Shown: positions 8,970 to 17,664 of the stretch, one piece after another | How positions within the stretch are numbered: the first letter of the stretch is position 1 | Layout of the letters: every line of letters begins with the position of its first letter | Notes under the pieces: model-generated | The model's database searches: none | Told to the model about the DNA's origin: nothing | What the model saw: only the letters and a program-made list of their open reading frames with translations | Position numbers and translations under genes: made by a program | Assembly (NCBI GenBank): GCA_003427395.1 | Contig: BFEA01000384.1 | Coordinates: 1,402,704-1,425,772 of the forward strand | DNA: 23,069 nucleotides | Direction of reading: 5' to 3' | DNA from: Chara braunii | Taxonomy: Eukaryota > Streptophyta > Charophyceae > Charales > Characeae

Positions 8970-9544
8970 GGTTGGCTAGTGCGTGCCACTCTCTCTCTCA
9001 TGCCACCATGTTGCTAAATTTGTGTCACGCAGTAGTGAACCGTGCTTGGAGCAGGACAGTTCAACATTTAACTGAGGCTCCCTCACGCATCCATCCATAG
9101 AATGAAGCACAATAATCCTATGGACTCGAAAAGGAAGGTTGACTACTGCGTGCCACTCTCTCTCGCGGACGGCAATGTTGGTAAATTTGTGGCCCGCAGT
9201 AGTGAACCGAGGTTGTAGCAGGGCATCTCAGCATTTAATTGAGGCTCCCACACGTGTACGTCCATAGAATGAAGTACAACAATCCTACAGACTCGAAAAG
9301 GAAGGTTGGTTACTGCGTGCCACTCTCTCTCGCGGACTGCAATGTTGGTCAATTTGTGTCACGAAGTAGTCAACTGTGCTTGTAGCAGGGCAGCTCAGCA
9401 TTTAATCGACGCTCCCTCACGCGTCCATCAGCAAAATGAAATACCGCAATCCGGCACAAATCAAAAACAAAGGTTGGCTACTGCGGGCCAAGGCCTGTCT
9501 CGCACTGCCATGTTGGTGAATTTGTGTCACGCAGTAGTGAAGCC
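8970..9544. repeat. Tandem array of four palindromic elements (~167-bp period)
   Basis: Units start at 8970, 9137, 9304 and 9472, giving periods of 167, 167 and 168 bp; the fourth is partial. Each unit opens with a 71-73 bp imperfect palindrome: 8970-9041, 9137-9208, 9304-9374 and 9472-9544. The left end is GGTTGGCTACTGCG-like and the right end CGCAGTAGTGAACC-like, with a short CTCTCTC and a 'GCAATGTTGGT' segment between. A ~95-bp spacer follows. The palindrome is the same element as copies 1 and 2 but inverted relative to them. It lies 310 bp after the end of gene B. Paired inverted short motifs in number near an element end resemble CACTA-type subterminal repeats. Confidence 0.85.
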
Positions 9545-9551
9545 TGCTTGC

Positions 9552-9553
<2 letters not shown>

Positions 9554-9600
<47 letters not shown>
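9554..9600. repeat. (CT)n microsatellite
   Basis: The CT run begins 10 bp beyond the last palindromic element, echoing the palindrome-microsatellite junction at 3102. Bases 9601-9801 hold no recognised feature other than the dyad AGAACGTAACGTTCT at 9782-9796. Confidence 0.95.
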
Positions 9601-9606
<6 letters not shown>

Positions 9607-9801
9607 ACACTCTCTCTTTATCTTCAATCATTGTGGTCGTTGCATGTCAAGACTACTGGAAGACTCAACGATTGACATTTGCGAAAGAGCATAGCGTATT
9701 GTGCAGCAGAGAGAAAAGTGTGGGAAGAAACCGCAAAAACCGACGACATGAGCCAAAAATTTCGATTCTTTCCCCCAACACAGAACGTAACGTTCTACGA
9801 A

Positions 9802-9974
9802 AGGTGAACACGTTTTCAACACGTTTCAACAAGTTTTCAACACGTTTCAATAAGTTTTCAACACTTTTCAACACGTTCTAAACACGTTTCAACAAGTTCT
9901 CCACAAATCTTCAACAAGTTTTGAACAAGTTGTCAACAAATGGTCAACAGATGGACCAACATCCTTTCAACAAA
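9802..9974. repeat. Array of ~16 short repeats, 10-11 bp period
   Basis: Consecutive units read TTTTCAACACG, TTTCAACAAG, TTTTCAACACG, TTTCAATAAG, TTTTCAACAC and so on, degrading toward the right end (TTGTCAACAAA, TGGTCAACAGA). The core YTTTCAACAMG recurs every 10 or 11 bp for about 170 bp, so the units lie on one face of the DNA helix. There are no spacers of CRISPR type. A translated Asn-Thr-Phe repeat frame across it is a by-product. It may be a binding-site array in the 3' subterminal region of the transposon. Confidence 0.8.
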
Positions 9975-10104
9975 TGGACACACCAGTTTCAGTTTTTTCA
10001 ATGTTTGGTCAGCTTTGGTTTCCTTCACTTCTGGTGGAACACATGACCCCTACCCCGCCAAACAGTTTATAAACACAGTTCCAACGATTGAAATATGTTG
10101 TTCA

Positions 10105-10795
10105 CATGTGATCATCCTGTCAGAAAATTTGCCACAATTTTTTTCTTGTAGCTAGCAAGTCCTAGAAAAAATTGCAATTTAGTTACTGTCTCGGGTTTGG
10201 CCCAATCTCTGATTGCTGTGATTTTTTTTTCTTCTGGCCTTATTCCTTCTTTATTTATTATGTGTCCAAGATAAAGTACCTCAGACTTAGCAAATTATGA
10301 CTTCTTAGCATTCAGTTTATAGTTACCTTCTCTCAATTTTTGTAGAATCATTCCTATGTGTTTATCATGATCCTCGAGTATCTTCCTCTAAACGACAATG
10401 TCGTCGAGATACACAATTACGAATTGATCTAACCACTGCCGAAACAGTCCATTCATAAACCGTTGGAAGGTTATGGGGCGTTAATTAGACCAAAGGGCAT
10501 AACAATAAACTCATAGTGCCCATACCTCGTTCAGAACCCCAGCTTGTGTTGATCTTTAGGTGCCACCTCGATCTGATGGTAGCCTCACTTCATATTGATC
10601 TTACTGACGTACGTGCAACCCTACAATTGGACAAAAAAATCAACAATCCGAGGAAGGGTCCCACATTTTGATCGTTACGAAATTCAAACCCCGGTAGTCA
10701 ATACACAGTTTAAGTTCTCATTTCGTTTTAGGCACGAATAGTACAGAGGCGTCGTAGGGCGAGGAACTTTATTGAATTCATCCTTTATCAGTAAG
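10105..10795 (-). pseudogene. Ty3/gypsy reverse transcriptase fragment
   Basis: The minus-strand translation across frames gives the ordered RT blocks. These are 'SSSPYDASVLFVPK', 'LCIDYRGLNF', 'GYHQIEVAPKD', 'RYGHYEFIVMPFGLINAP', then 'FQRFMNGLF' and 'FVIVYLDDIVV', which contains the catalytic YLDD-type Asp pair near 10405. Next come 'LYLGHIINKEGIRPE' and the connection segment 'FFLGLASYKKKIV', ending near 10115. Stops occur at several points (for example after NAP and after DDIVV), with at least two frameshifts near 10460 and 10600-10680. Block order and spacing leave little doubt about the family. It cannot be translated as one protein. Confidence 0.92.
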
Positions 10796-10837
10796 TTATT
10801 GCAATTGTCTTTTCAGTTCTTCTAGCAAAACACCTAC

Positions 10838-11083
10838 TCATGTTTGCACAATTTTCATTTCTGCAATTATCAATTCGCCCTTAGACTTCATTTTCTCGGC
10901 CCACAAACTTCGTAAAGCAATGAGTTCACAACCAAGTTCATCAAGGGAATCACCTAGCGAGATAAAACACAAAACTTTTTCAGGGTGATCTGGGTGATGG
11001 TCCGAAGTAGAGTCATCCTCTGCCTTGCGAGTTAGGAGGTTGAAAGGGTTTGTCGGCGCCTTGCCTTTGTTTAAGCCCACCAA
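10838..11083 (-). pseudogene. Linker region between gypsy gag and RT
   Basis: A minus-strand open frame of 81 codons lies between the zinc-knuckle region and the RT domain. It reads as a polar, acidic segment ('DDSTSDHHPDHPEK', 'SLDELGCELIALRSLWAEKM') with no recognisable domain. The retroviral-type protease signature D-T/S-G-A is not present. It is presumably pol polyprotein linker retained after loss of the protease. Confidence 0.45.
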
Positions 11084-11116
11084 CTCAGTAAAAGCAGATG
11101 CTACTTCTACGAGTTG

Positions 11117-12272
11117 TTCCTTTTTGGGTTACGGATGAGGGGACACCATGCTATGATCTGTCTTCCAGTGCCACATTTTAGACATTGTCGATTGTCCATC
11201 CGTTCGTGTCATTCGCTCTAGGTTAAACCCATCTTTTCCTTGGGCCGACTAGAAGTAATGCCAGGATGCTCGGGTAAGGAGGGTGGCCTACTCTTCTTCA
11301 ATCCACCATAACGGTTGGTGCCACCCTTGTTGGCCACCATGGCGGTGATGCCATCCTTTCCTGACTCACCGCCACCACTTGCTTCGCTCTCGGCCTCTTC
11401 GAGGCTCTTCGAGGAGTCATTTCTCAACATTCTCGTTGTCAAAGACAACAAGAGTGTGGTCTTGTCTCTTCTGCCTCCACATGACTCGTTGTTTATTCTC
11501 ATACCCACTCGTCTGCCCACCCCTCACAACGTTCGGTTAGGTTTTCTTTACCTGTGTTGTCATCTGCTCTCTTTGAAGCGAGAGGTCCCAGAATTGTCGA
11601 TAATTATATACTAGACTTTGCTTCCACCACAAGTGATCTGCGTATGGGCTTTGGCAGTGCACGCGTGTAAAGGTATCAAACCTAGTTATCCTGAAGGTTT
11701 AACCTAGGCATCTACAAAAGACGATCCACCTCACGTGACGAAGTTTCGACGTTTGACCAACGCTTCTGATTGATGATAGTGAGCTCGTCAAATGCCTTGT
11801 CCGCAATCGTTTTGTTGAGAAATCTCTCCTTTATCTTCTTGAGAAATTCCCACAATGTCATGGTCTTGACCCAGTCACCAATATCTTCGAAGCGAGCGGT
11901 GTTGGCCTCGGACAGAACCCACTCTTTCATAACTTCTCCCAAGCAGGAGGTGGAGAAGGCGACTTAGTTGTCTTCAACTACTGGTGTGGTCCCACAACAG
12001 GTCTGGATTTCGGCAATCCATGGCAAAGCTGTTTTCTTGTTTTACCGTTGTAAGCAACTGGTCATTTCATTTTGACCTTTTATTTTTTTTGTCTTTGATT
12101 TCTCAATTTCTTTCTTCTTTGGGGATACCTTCTTAGAGGTCTCCGGTTCCTTGGGGTCATGAAATTTTATGACATCTTTCAATAGTTCTTCTTGAGACTC
12201 TTTTTTTTCGTTCTTTTCCTGGGCTAGCTCTTCTTCCACAACTTCGTTTTTCCCTTTCACTAATCTCATCAC
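11117..12272 (-). pseudogene. Ty3/gypsy gag core with altered zinc knuckle
   Basis: The minus-strand frame 12272-12042 is Lys/Glu-rich. Frame 11942-11712 has the retrotransposon capsid pattern ('LWEFLKKIKERFLNKTIADK' followed by a Leu-rich helix and 'VETSSREVDRLL'). Near 11190-11120 a knuckle 'CLKCGTGRQIIAWCP' has Cys at positions 1, 4 and 14 but Gln at 9, where the CCHC motif needs His. Gag would normally package the element RNA. Stops and frame changes separate the three parts. The intervening 11218-11520 contains only a polar low-complexity frame. Confidence 0.75.
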
Positions 12273-12356
12273 AGTCTGGAGTTATGCGGTGACGTTATCA
12301 ATCTTGATGTCTAAGTGTGCAAGGTAAGCCATCATGTTCTGTAACACATACACCAT

Positions 12357-13205
12357 GTCAGTTTCTTAATCCACAATATTAAATTTATATTTTGTCTCTT
12401 CTACTTTTCTTGCTTGTTGCTCTTTTTTGTTCCATTCTTTCTGATAAGCTTCTTTCCTTCTCATTTATGCTTCCAATGCGGCTTGCAATTATTTGATTGT
12501 GTTATCCATAATCTGTTCAGTTAATTCGGGTTATCCTCTTGTTTCACTTGGTCCTCCTTTCCTCTCTTCCTTGACCTCTTCTTTAACTATCTTCGTGACT
12601 GCTTAACAACAAAATGATTGAGGGACATTCGTTCTCGATGTCAGTTTCTTAATCCACAACATTAAATTTATATTTTGTCTCTTTTACTTTCCTTGCTTGT
12701 TGCTCTTTTTCGTTCCATTCTTTCTTATAAGCTACTTTCCTTCTCATTTCTGCTTCCAATGCAGCTTGCAATTATTTGATTGTATCATCCATAATCTGTT
12801 CAGTTAATTCGCGTTCTCCTCTTCTTTCACTTTGTCCTCCTTTCCTCTCTTCCTTGACCTCTTCTTTAGCTATCTTCGTGACTGCTTAACAACAAAATGA
12901 TTGAGGGACATTCGTTCCCGATGTCAGTTTCTTAATCCACAACATTAAATTTATATTTTGTCTCTTTTACTTTCCTTGTTTGTTGCTCTTTTTCGTTTCA
13001 TTATTTCTTATAAGCTTCTTTCCTTCTCATTTTTGCTTCCAATGCAGCTTGCAATTATTTGATTGTATCATCCATAATCTGTTAAGTTAATTCGAGTCCT
13101 CCTCTTCTTTCACTTGGTCCTCCTTTCCTCTCTTCCTTGACCTCTTCTTTAACTATCTTCGTGACTGCTTAACAACAAAATGATTGAGGGACATTCATTC
13201 TCAAT
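12357..13205 (-). repeat. Three tandem copies of a 283-bp repeat inside the gypsy element
   Basis: Units begin at GTCAGTTTCTTAATCCACA at 12357, 12640 and 12923, giving two periods of exactly 283 bp, and the third ends about 13205. Copies differ by scattered substitutions. Read on the minus strand, each contains a charged helical stretch ('YKKEWNEKEQQARKVKETKY') typical of a gag N-terminal coiled coil. Because 283 is not a multiple of three, the expansion itself breaks the frame. Confidence 0.9.
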
Positions 13206-13402
13206 CAAGTACCGCTGGTCTCCAAGATCTAAACAACAGTTTCAGCCCGCGTGAGTTCGTCTTCTGCAGCTTGCAGATGGAACTGGCAGTGTATGTGTTG
13301 TTCAACGTCTGACACAATGTCATGTAATTCAGTGAGCAGCTAACAAACACGACCTAACATTTGCTGCCGTTTTTCTTCTATTTGGCTACGTGTTCGCATC
13401 AT
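13206..13402 (-). pseudogene. Gypsy gag N-terminal segment
   Basis: On the minus strand, ATGATG at 13402-13397 opens 'MMRTRSQIEEKRQQMLGRVC', then a stop, then 'LLTELHDIVSDVEQHIH' and 'EDELTRAETVV' before another stop. The charged heptad-like composition and the position upstream of the repeat expansion fit a gag start. Two in-frame stops show it is dead. A poly-A run lies at 13441-13454 just beyond. Confidence 0.5.
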
Positions 13403-13632
13403 CTATTCTTCTTGATCAGCGAAGAAAATGAACGAGATTAAAAAAAAAAAAACAGAGGAATGAATCTAGGTAAGAAGGACGTACTCAAATAGTAGCAGAG
13501 GTAAGTCATCTTTCCGAGTGTGTTTGTCGCACAATAAACTCAAATAGACAAATTGCAAATTCCACGACCACACTACAAAACGAATTTTAATTCCTACAGC
13601 AAGAAATAAGAAATAAAATTAATTACTAGGTT

Positions 13633-13710
13633 GTTGGATCGGACGTTCGGTACCCCCCTGACCATTCAGGATGTCCGACCATACGTCTGGTCGGACGTCC
13701 GACCGGACAG
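13633..13710. repeat. Palindromic TCGGACGT-rich segment
   Basis: The perfect 16-bp palindrome GGTCGGACGTCCGACC lies at 13689-13704. It is flanked by related words: GGATCGGACGTTCGGTACC about 55 bp before, and GATGTCCGACCATACGTC just upstream. The clustering of GTCCGACC and GGTCGGAC units lets the segment fold into several hairpins. It lies about 230 bp upstream (minus sense) of the gypsy gag start and could belong to its LTR or leader. Confidence 0.6.
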
Positions 13711-13727
13711 GGTATGTCCCAATTGGC

Positions 13728-13729
<2 letters not shown>

Positions 13730-13766
<37 letters not shown>

Positions 13767-13775
13767 TTTTTTTTT
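13730..13775. repeat. A35-C-T10 homopolymer tract
   Basis: Thirty-five A residues are followed by one C and ten T. A shorter run of the same form (A15-CG-T8) starts at 16539 immediately after an N. Such tracts are frequent contig-end and misassembly points, and the count here should not be trusted. Confidence 0.85.
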
Positions 13776-14382
13776 GTTGAAAAACATCACTTGGCTTCCA
13801 CCTTACATTAGGTGTATGCCATCAAATTTTTGGATCATTTGGGCCAGTCGAATACATAATAAAAATCTTCAAAGATTCGAATCCCCACCTATACCCCTCC
13901 TATCCCCACCTAAGCCCATCGTACCTCCCCCCCTCCCCCCTATGAAACACGCCCGCGGGGCAGAGCTCGGAGGACGGATGTATTCACGGCCGCCTCCGCA
14001 GCCTACCAATTCCGCGCCGCGGACCCGATTTTATCGGATTTTTCCTGAATTCAATAATAGCCCAAAACAAACAAACAAATATGGGGTTGTAGGGAATTTT
14101 AAGCCCCACAAACCCATATTTTTTTTTTTTGGAATCCGACTTTGTTTAGGATTTTTTAAAAATCAAAAACTAAATCCGATTTAGAAAAAATTAAAACAAA
14201 ATATATAAAGAAAAGCTGGAATTTTTTTTGTCATTTTTTATCATCAGATATATGATCCCTGAGTTCACTTGTATTATTAAGAAATGAATTTCTACTTTTT
14301 GCAGGGGTATGAGGTGTTTTAAAAAAATAAAGATGCAAAATTTAAAAATAAATAAACAAAAAACTTGAAAAAAAAAAGGTTT
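13776..14382. other. Gene-free AT-rich stretch with C-rich patch
   Basis: I see no gene. A C-rich stretch at about 13880-13945 (ACCCCTCC, CCCCCCTCCCCCC) is followed by AT-rich DNA with several A and T homopolymers. Frames crossing it are Pro- or Lys-rich composition artefacts. Confidence 0.5.
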
Positions 14383-14396
14383 GATTGATTGATTGA

Positions 14397-14450
<54 letters not shown>

Positions 14451-14467
14451 GAGTGAGTGAGTGAGTG

Positions 14468-14515
<48 letters not shown>
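14383..14515. repeat. (GATT)n, (GTGA)n and (GT)n microsatellites at a contig edge
   Basis: About 16 GATT units with one slip run to 14448, then a few GTGA units, then GT repeats to 14515, interrupted by one GTTT. The tract stops exactly where the sequencing-adapter match begins, so its right boundary is an assembly boundary. Confidence 0.92.
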
Positions 14516-14520
<5 letters not shown>

Positions 14521-14534
14521 TCTTATACACATCT
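14516..14534. other. Nextera/Tn5 mosaic-end adapter sequence (contamination)
   Basis: CTGTCTCTTATACACATCT is a perfect 19-of-19 match to the reverse complement of the Tn5 mosaic end used in Nextera libraries. It lies between a microsatellite and an exact duplicate of a distant segment. Its translations give the well-known artefact peptides MCIRDS, SYTHL, SLIHIY and DVYKRQ. It is library DNA, not genome. Confidence 0.97.
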
Positions 14535-16192
14535 ATGCAAGGCTGACAAGAAAAAAGACAGGAGGGAGCATCGCAGAAGCGGATCCAAGAATGAAAAAAC
14601 GGAGCAGACCAGCAGCCGCAGAAACGCATCAAAAGTTTCGCTCCCATCAAGTCAGAGGGAGATTTCAAAGCTGAAAGAACGCAATGAGTCACCCCCTGCG
14701 ACTCCTGCCTCACGGAACCGTGACAGCGGCGTCGAGAACCGTTCATCCAAGGCCCCCGAGAAGAGGTCGCGAGAAGACGGAATGTTAAAGGTGCACCGCA
14801 GGACAAAGAACAGAATCACGCAAAAAAAGAACAGAATGGTGGAGATGATCGATCTGAGAGGCTCAGGTGATATGCACAGCGCAGCCCGAGAGGAAGCAGA
14901 AGAGGAACACGACCAATCCATATCAGAAAAGTCTGACTGGGAGGAGAACGAGGCAACAAGTGACGAGGGAGGTGAGAGTGAAACTTCCGACGGACATTCT
15001 CGCGACACTCACGACGCTGATGACGAGGACGGCAGGAGCAGCGACGGCACAGCGCAGGATGAGGGTGGTGACGGGGCAGACGAAGACGATAGAAGCACGG
15101 ACGGAAGAGAGAGTTCCCCATCTCCAGGAAGAACGAGATGCACGAGGGAACCCGAAAGTGGCGACGAGGGAGGCGCAGCCGACGCACCCTCGATTGACAG
15201 ACAACTAGTGAGGCACGACGACGCAGTTCAAAATGGTAAACAAAATGTGTTGCAGTTGCTCCTCTTGCACAATGATTATGTGGTAACGGCGCAAAGTGAT
15301 GGCATTTCCTTAATGCGAGGATGTCGATGTGATGAACGAACAGTTGAAACGGGCTCTGGAATTTCGCAGGTGCGAAAATGGGTGAGAAATGCTGAGTTCT
15401 TAATATTATTTTGTGCGTTGTAATGTGTGTCTTCCAGCAGATGGCACGAACTCGCAAAGAAAAGTGTGCACAAGCAGGGGAGGACATCAACAAGCCAATC
15501 AAGAAAGCGGCGTGTTCTCGAAGAAAATGAAGGACAGACTGTTCCGGTCGGTCGCAAAAGCCTTTGCGTTCTCAGCAGCAAAGGACGCAACTCTATACCT
15601 AACAGAGGATGGATTTTTCATGGCGCTGCAAACAACGGCGAAACTGATAGGGGAAAACGCGGAGGAAGGACTACGATCACACTTAGCGGAGTACGGGATT
15701 CGAGCAGTCCTAGGGGAGTACAACAGAATGATGACAACCGTGCGTGGAGAGATAACATGGCAACAGAAACATTGGTTCTGGGCTGAAAAAGGGATCCCAC
15801 TTATACGATCGCAACAAACAGATCACCAGCTCCCTACTTGCAACAAGATGCGAGCAGAGATGAAGGAGAACAAAACGTGTAGACGGAGCGGCGACGATCC
15901 TTGGGGCGCCCCAACCTTCAAGACGACACTCACCAAGGTTTTCCAAATGAGGAGGGACGACGTAAACCTTGGCGTGACCGTGCAACAACTGGCTTTTGCA
16001 GAGATGGTTCTGCAATGTGAAATTGAGCAGACAACAAAGACCAGCAGAGCGACGGAGCAGATAGGAAAATTGGTCTCTATAAAGCAGGACATCGCATCAT
16101 CTGTCCGTAGCCGCGATAAAGTCATGAGTTTTTCGATCTTCAAGCTGGACCGTGCCGTATCTGTTGTTGAGAAGGCTGCTGCGCTATTTTGA
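14535..16192 (+). CDS. Partial duplicate of copy A accessory gene (artefact copy)
   Basis: This holds the copy A gene from within exon 1 onward: exon 1 part 14535-15235, intron 15236-15437, exon 2 15438-16192 ending at the same premature TGA. The apparent upstream extension to 14461 translates GT repeats and adapter and should be ignored. It should not be counted as an additional gene. Product and features are as described for 5008-6742. Confidence 0.6.
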
Positions 16193-16537
16193 GCTGGCGT
16201 GCCCTCTGTCCACAGGAGTGGGCCACAAAACATAACAATAACGGATAACGATTTCGACCTGGAGTTCATAGCACCGCTGTATGAGAGAAGCAGAGACGAA
16301 GAGAGGGATACAAAAAGTTTGTGCGCCAGACCTTGAACAACCGGGGGGGGGGGGGGGGGGAGGGGGGGAACATAGTAGTGTGAATCAGAAGGTTCATAAC
16401 TGAATATGTGAATAAAAAGGTCAATAGCTCAATGTCACGCTAATTGCATGCTAGAGAGAGAGAGAGAGAGAGGCGGGGAGATGAAGACTCTGAACCATGG
16501 CACTTGAATAGTCACTTTACAACATATGGTCTGTTAT

Positions 16538-16538
16538 N
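16538..16538. other. Single-N contig join
   Basis: This is the same CTGTTAT-N contig edge as at 7088, here followed by a run of 15 A. What truly lies next to either side is unknown. Confidence 0.85.
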
Positions 16539-16794
16539 AAAAAAAAAAAAAAACGTTTTTTTTCTTTTCAATTTCGTTCGATTTCGCCCATACCCCCCCC
16601 ACCAAAAGTTGATCTTTTTCGTTTTTTTTTTTTGTGTGGGGGTGGGGCCGGGGATGCGCTGCCACGTGGCTTCAAAGCCGCGCGTCCGCGGATTCGTTTT
16701 TATGTCTATCTCTGATGATTATCTTTCTGATGATGTTTTCCTATAGATTGTAAAGATTCCGCAACCACGGTCAGTGTGATCAAGACAACACAAC
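16539..16794. other. Gene-free stretch with homopolymer runs
   Basis: An A15-CG-T8 tract, a C8 run, a T12 run and a GGGGGTGGGGCCGGGG patch occupy the first 110 bp. The rest is unremarkable and has no gene-like frame. Confidence 0.5.
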
Positions 16795-17194
16795 AATGGT
16801 GAATTTGCATTCATTTACAAGACAGTCCACGACATGTCAGTATGATCAATCAATCAACAATACAACAATCAAATAATGTGTTAGCTGATCTTCTCATTCG
16901 CTGTCTTCTCACAAATGGTTGTGTCCAGAAACATGCTTTGTCGCGTGGCACTACAACATAGTCTCATACTGTACCGCCTGTCAAATTTCACAAGAATGGT
17001 GAGTTTGCAGTTATTTATAAGACAACCCATGACAAGTAAGTATGGTCAATCAATCAGCAATACAACTATCAAACAATGTGTTAGCTGATCTTCCCATTTG
17101 TTGTCTTCTCACAAATGGTTGTGTCCAGGTGCATGCTCTGCCTCGTGGCACTACAACATAGTCTCGTGTTGTACCGCTCGTCAGATTTCACAAG
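16795..17194. repeat. Two tandem copies of a 200-bp repeat
   Basis: Unit 1 (16795-16994) and unit 2 (16995-17194) both run from AATGGTGARTTTGCA to GATTTCACAAG or AATTTCACAAG. Internal markers (TTAGCTGATC at 16881 and 17081; ACAAATGGTTGTGTCCAG) are exactly 200 bp apart. Copies differ at roughly a tenth of positions with no net indel. No coding frame is shared between them. Confidence 0.9.
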
Positions 17195-17230
17195 TGCAAA
17201 TATTTGTTCCCACCAATCTTCCTACGGATG

Positions 17231-17581
17231 GCACCACGTGTCACATTCCCATCAAGCCTTAATGACACATCATCATGTGAAATGCCACGTCAGCATCAAT
17301 GGCCGATACGACCTTCAAAATGGAGATGCTTCGCAATCACATGAGCAACAAGAGACTAGCCAATCCGTATGCGTCACTGGAATGTCGACTTCGGCATGCC
17401 ACGTCAACATGGTATGCTGCTTCTACTCCGGAGATGCCACGTCAGCAGATAAGTCGCAACAGTCCGTAGAGTGTCGCATCAGTCAATAAATCCCGTTGTG
17501 CTTATCAATAGGTTCCACGTGAACACCATTGCATAATGCCACATAAGCATGCACGCATCAATCCCTTGAAGCCACGCCAAC

Positions 17582-17664
<83 letters not shown>

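Larger units (their letters stand above)
10105..13402 (-). mobile_element. Decayed Ty3/gypsy retrotransposon (gag to reverse transcriptase)
   Basis: Read on the minus strand, the order is gag start, tandem-repeat-expanded gag N-terminal region, Lys/Glu-rich segment, gag core, CCHC-like zinc knuckle, linker, and reverse transcriptase running into its connection segment. An aspartic protease motif was not found between about 10800 and 11100, and RNase H and integrase are absent beyond 10105. That suggests internal and 3' truncation. LTRs and a primer-binding site could not be identified. Every coding block carries stops or frameshifts. Confidence 0.85.
14535..16538 (+). repeat. Exact 2,004-bp duplicate of 5085-7088, probably artefactual
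   Basis: Every line compared matches 5085-7088 at a constant offset of 9450, including the 18-G run, the AG microsatellite and the final N. It starts in mid-exon directly after the adapter and ends at the contig-edge N. Real duplicates this old would differ at homopolymers. The neighbouring genuine copy B differs by about 8%. Confidence 0.93.

Noticed and set aside
9802-9974. CRISPR-like array
   Set aside because: Units are contiguous 10-11 bp with no unique spacers and the context is eukaryotic.
5085-16538. Recent segmental duplication of the accessory gene
   Set aside because: The second copy begins at a sequencing adapter and is identical in every homopolymer, so an assembly artefact is the simpler explanation.
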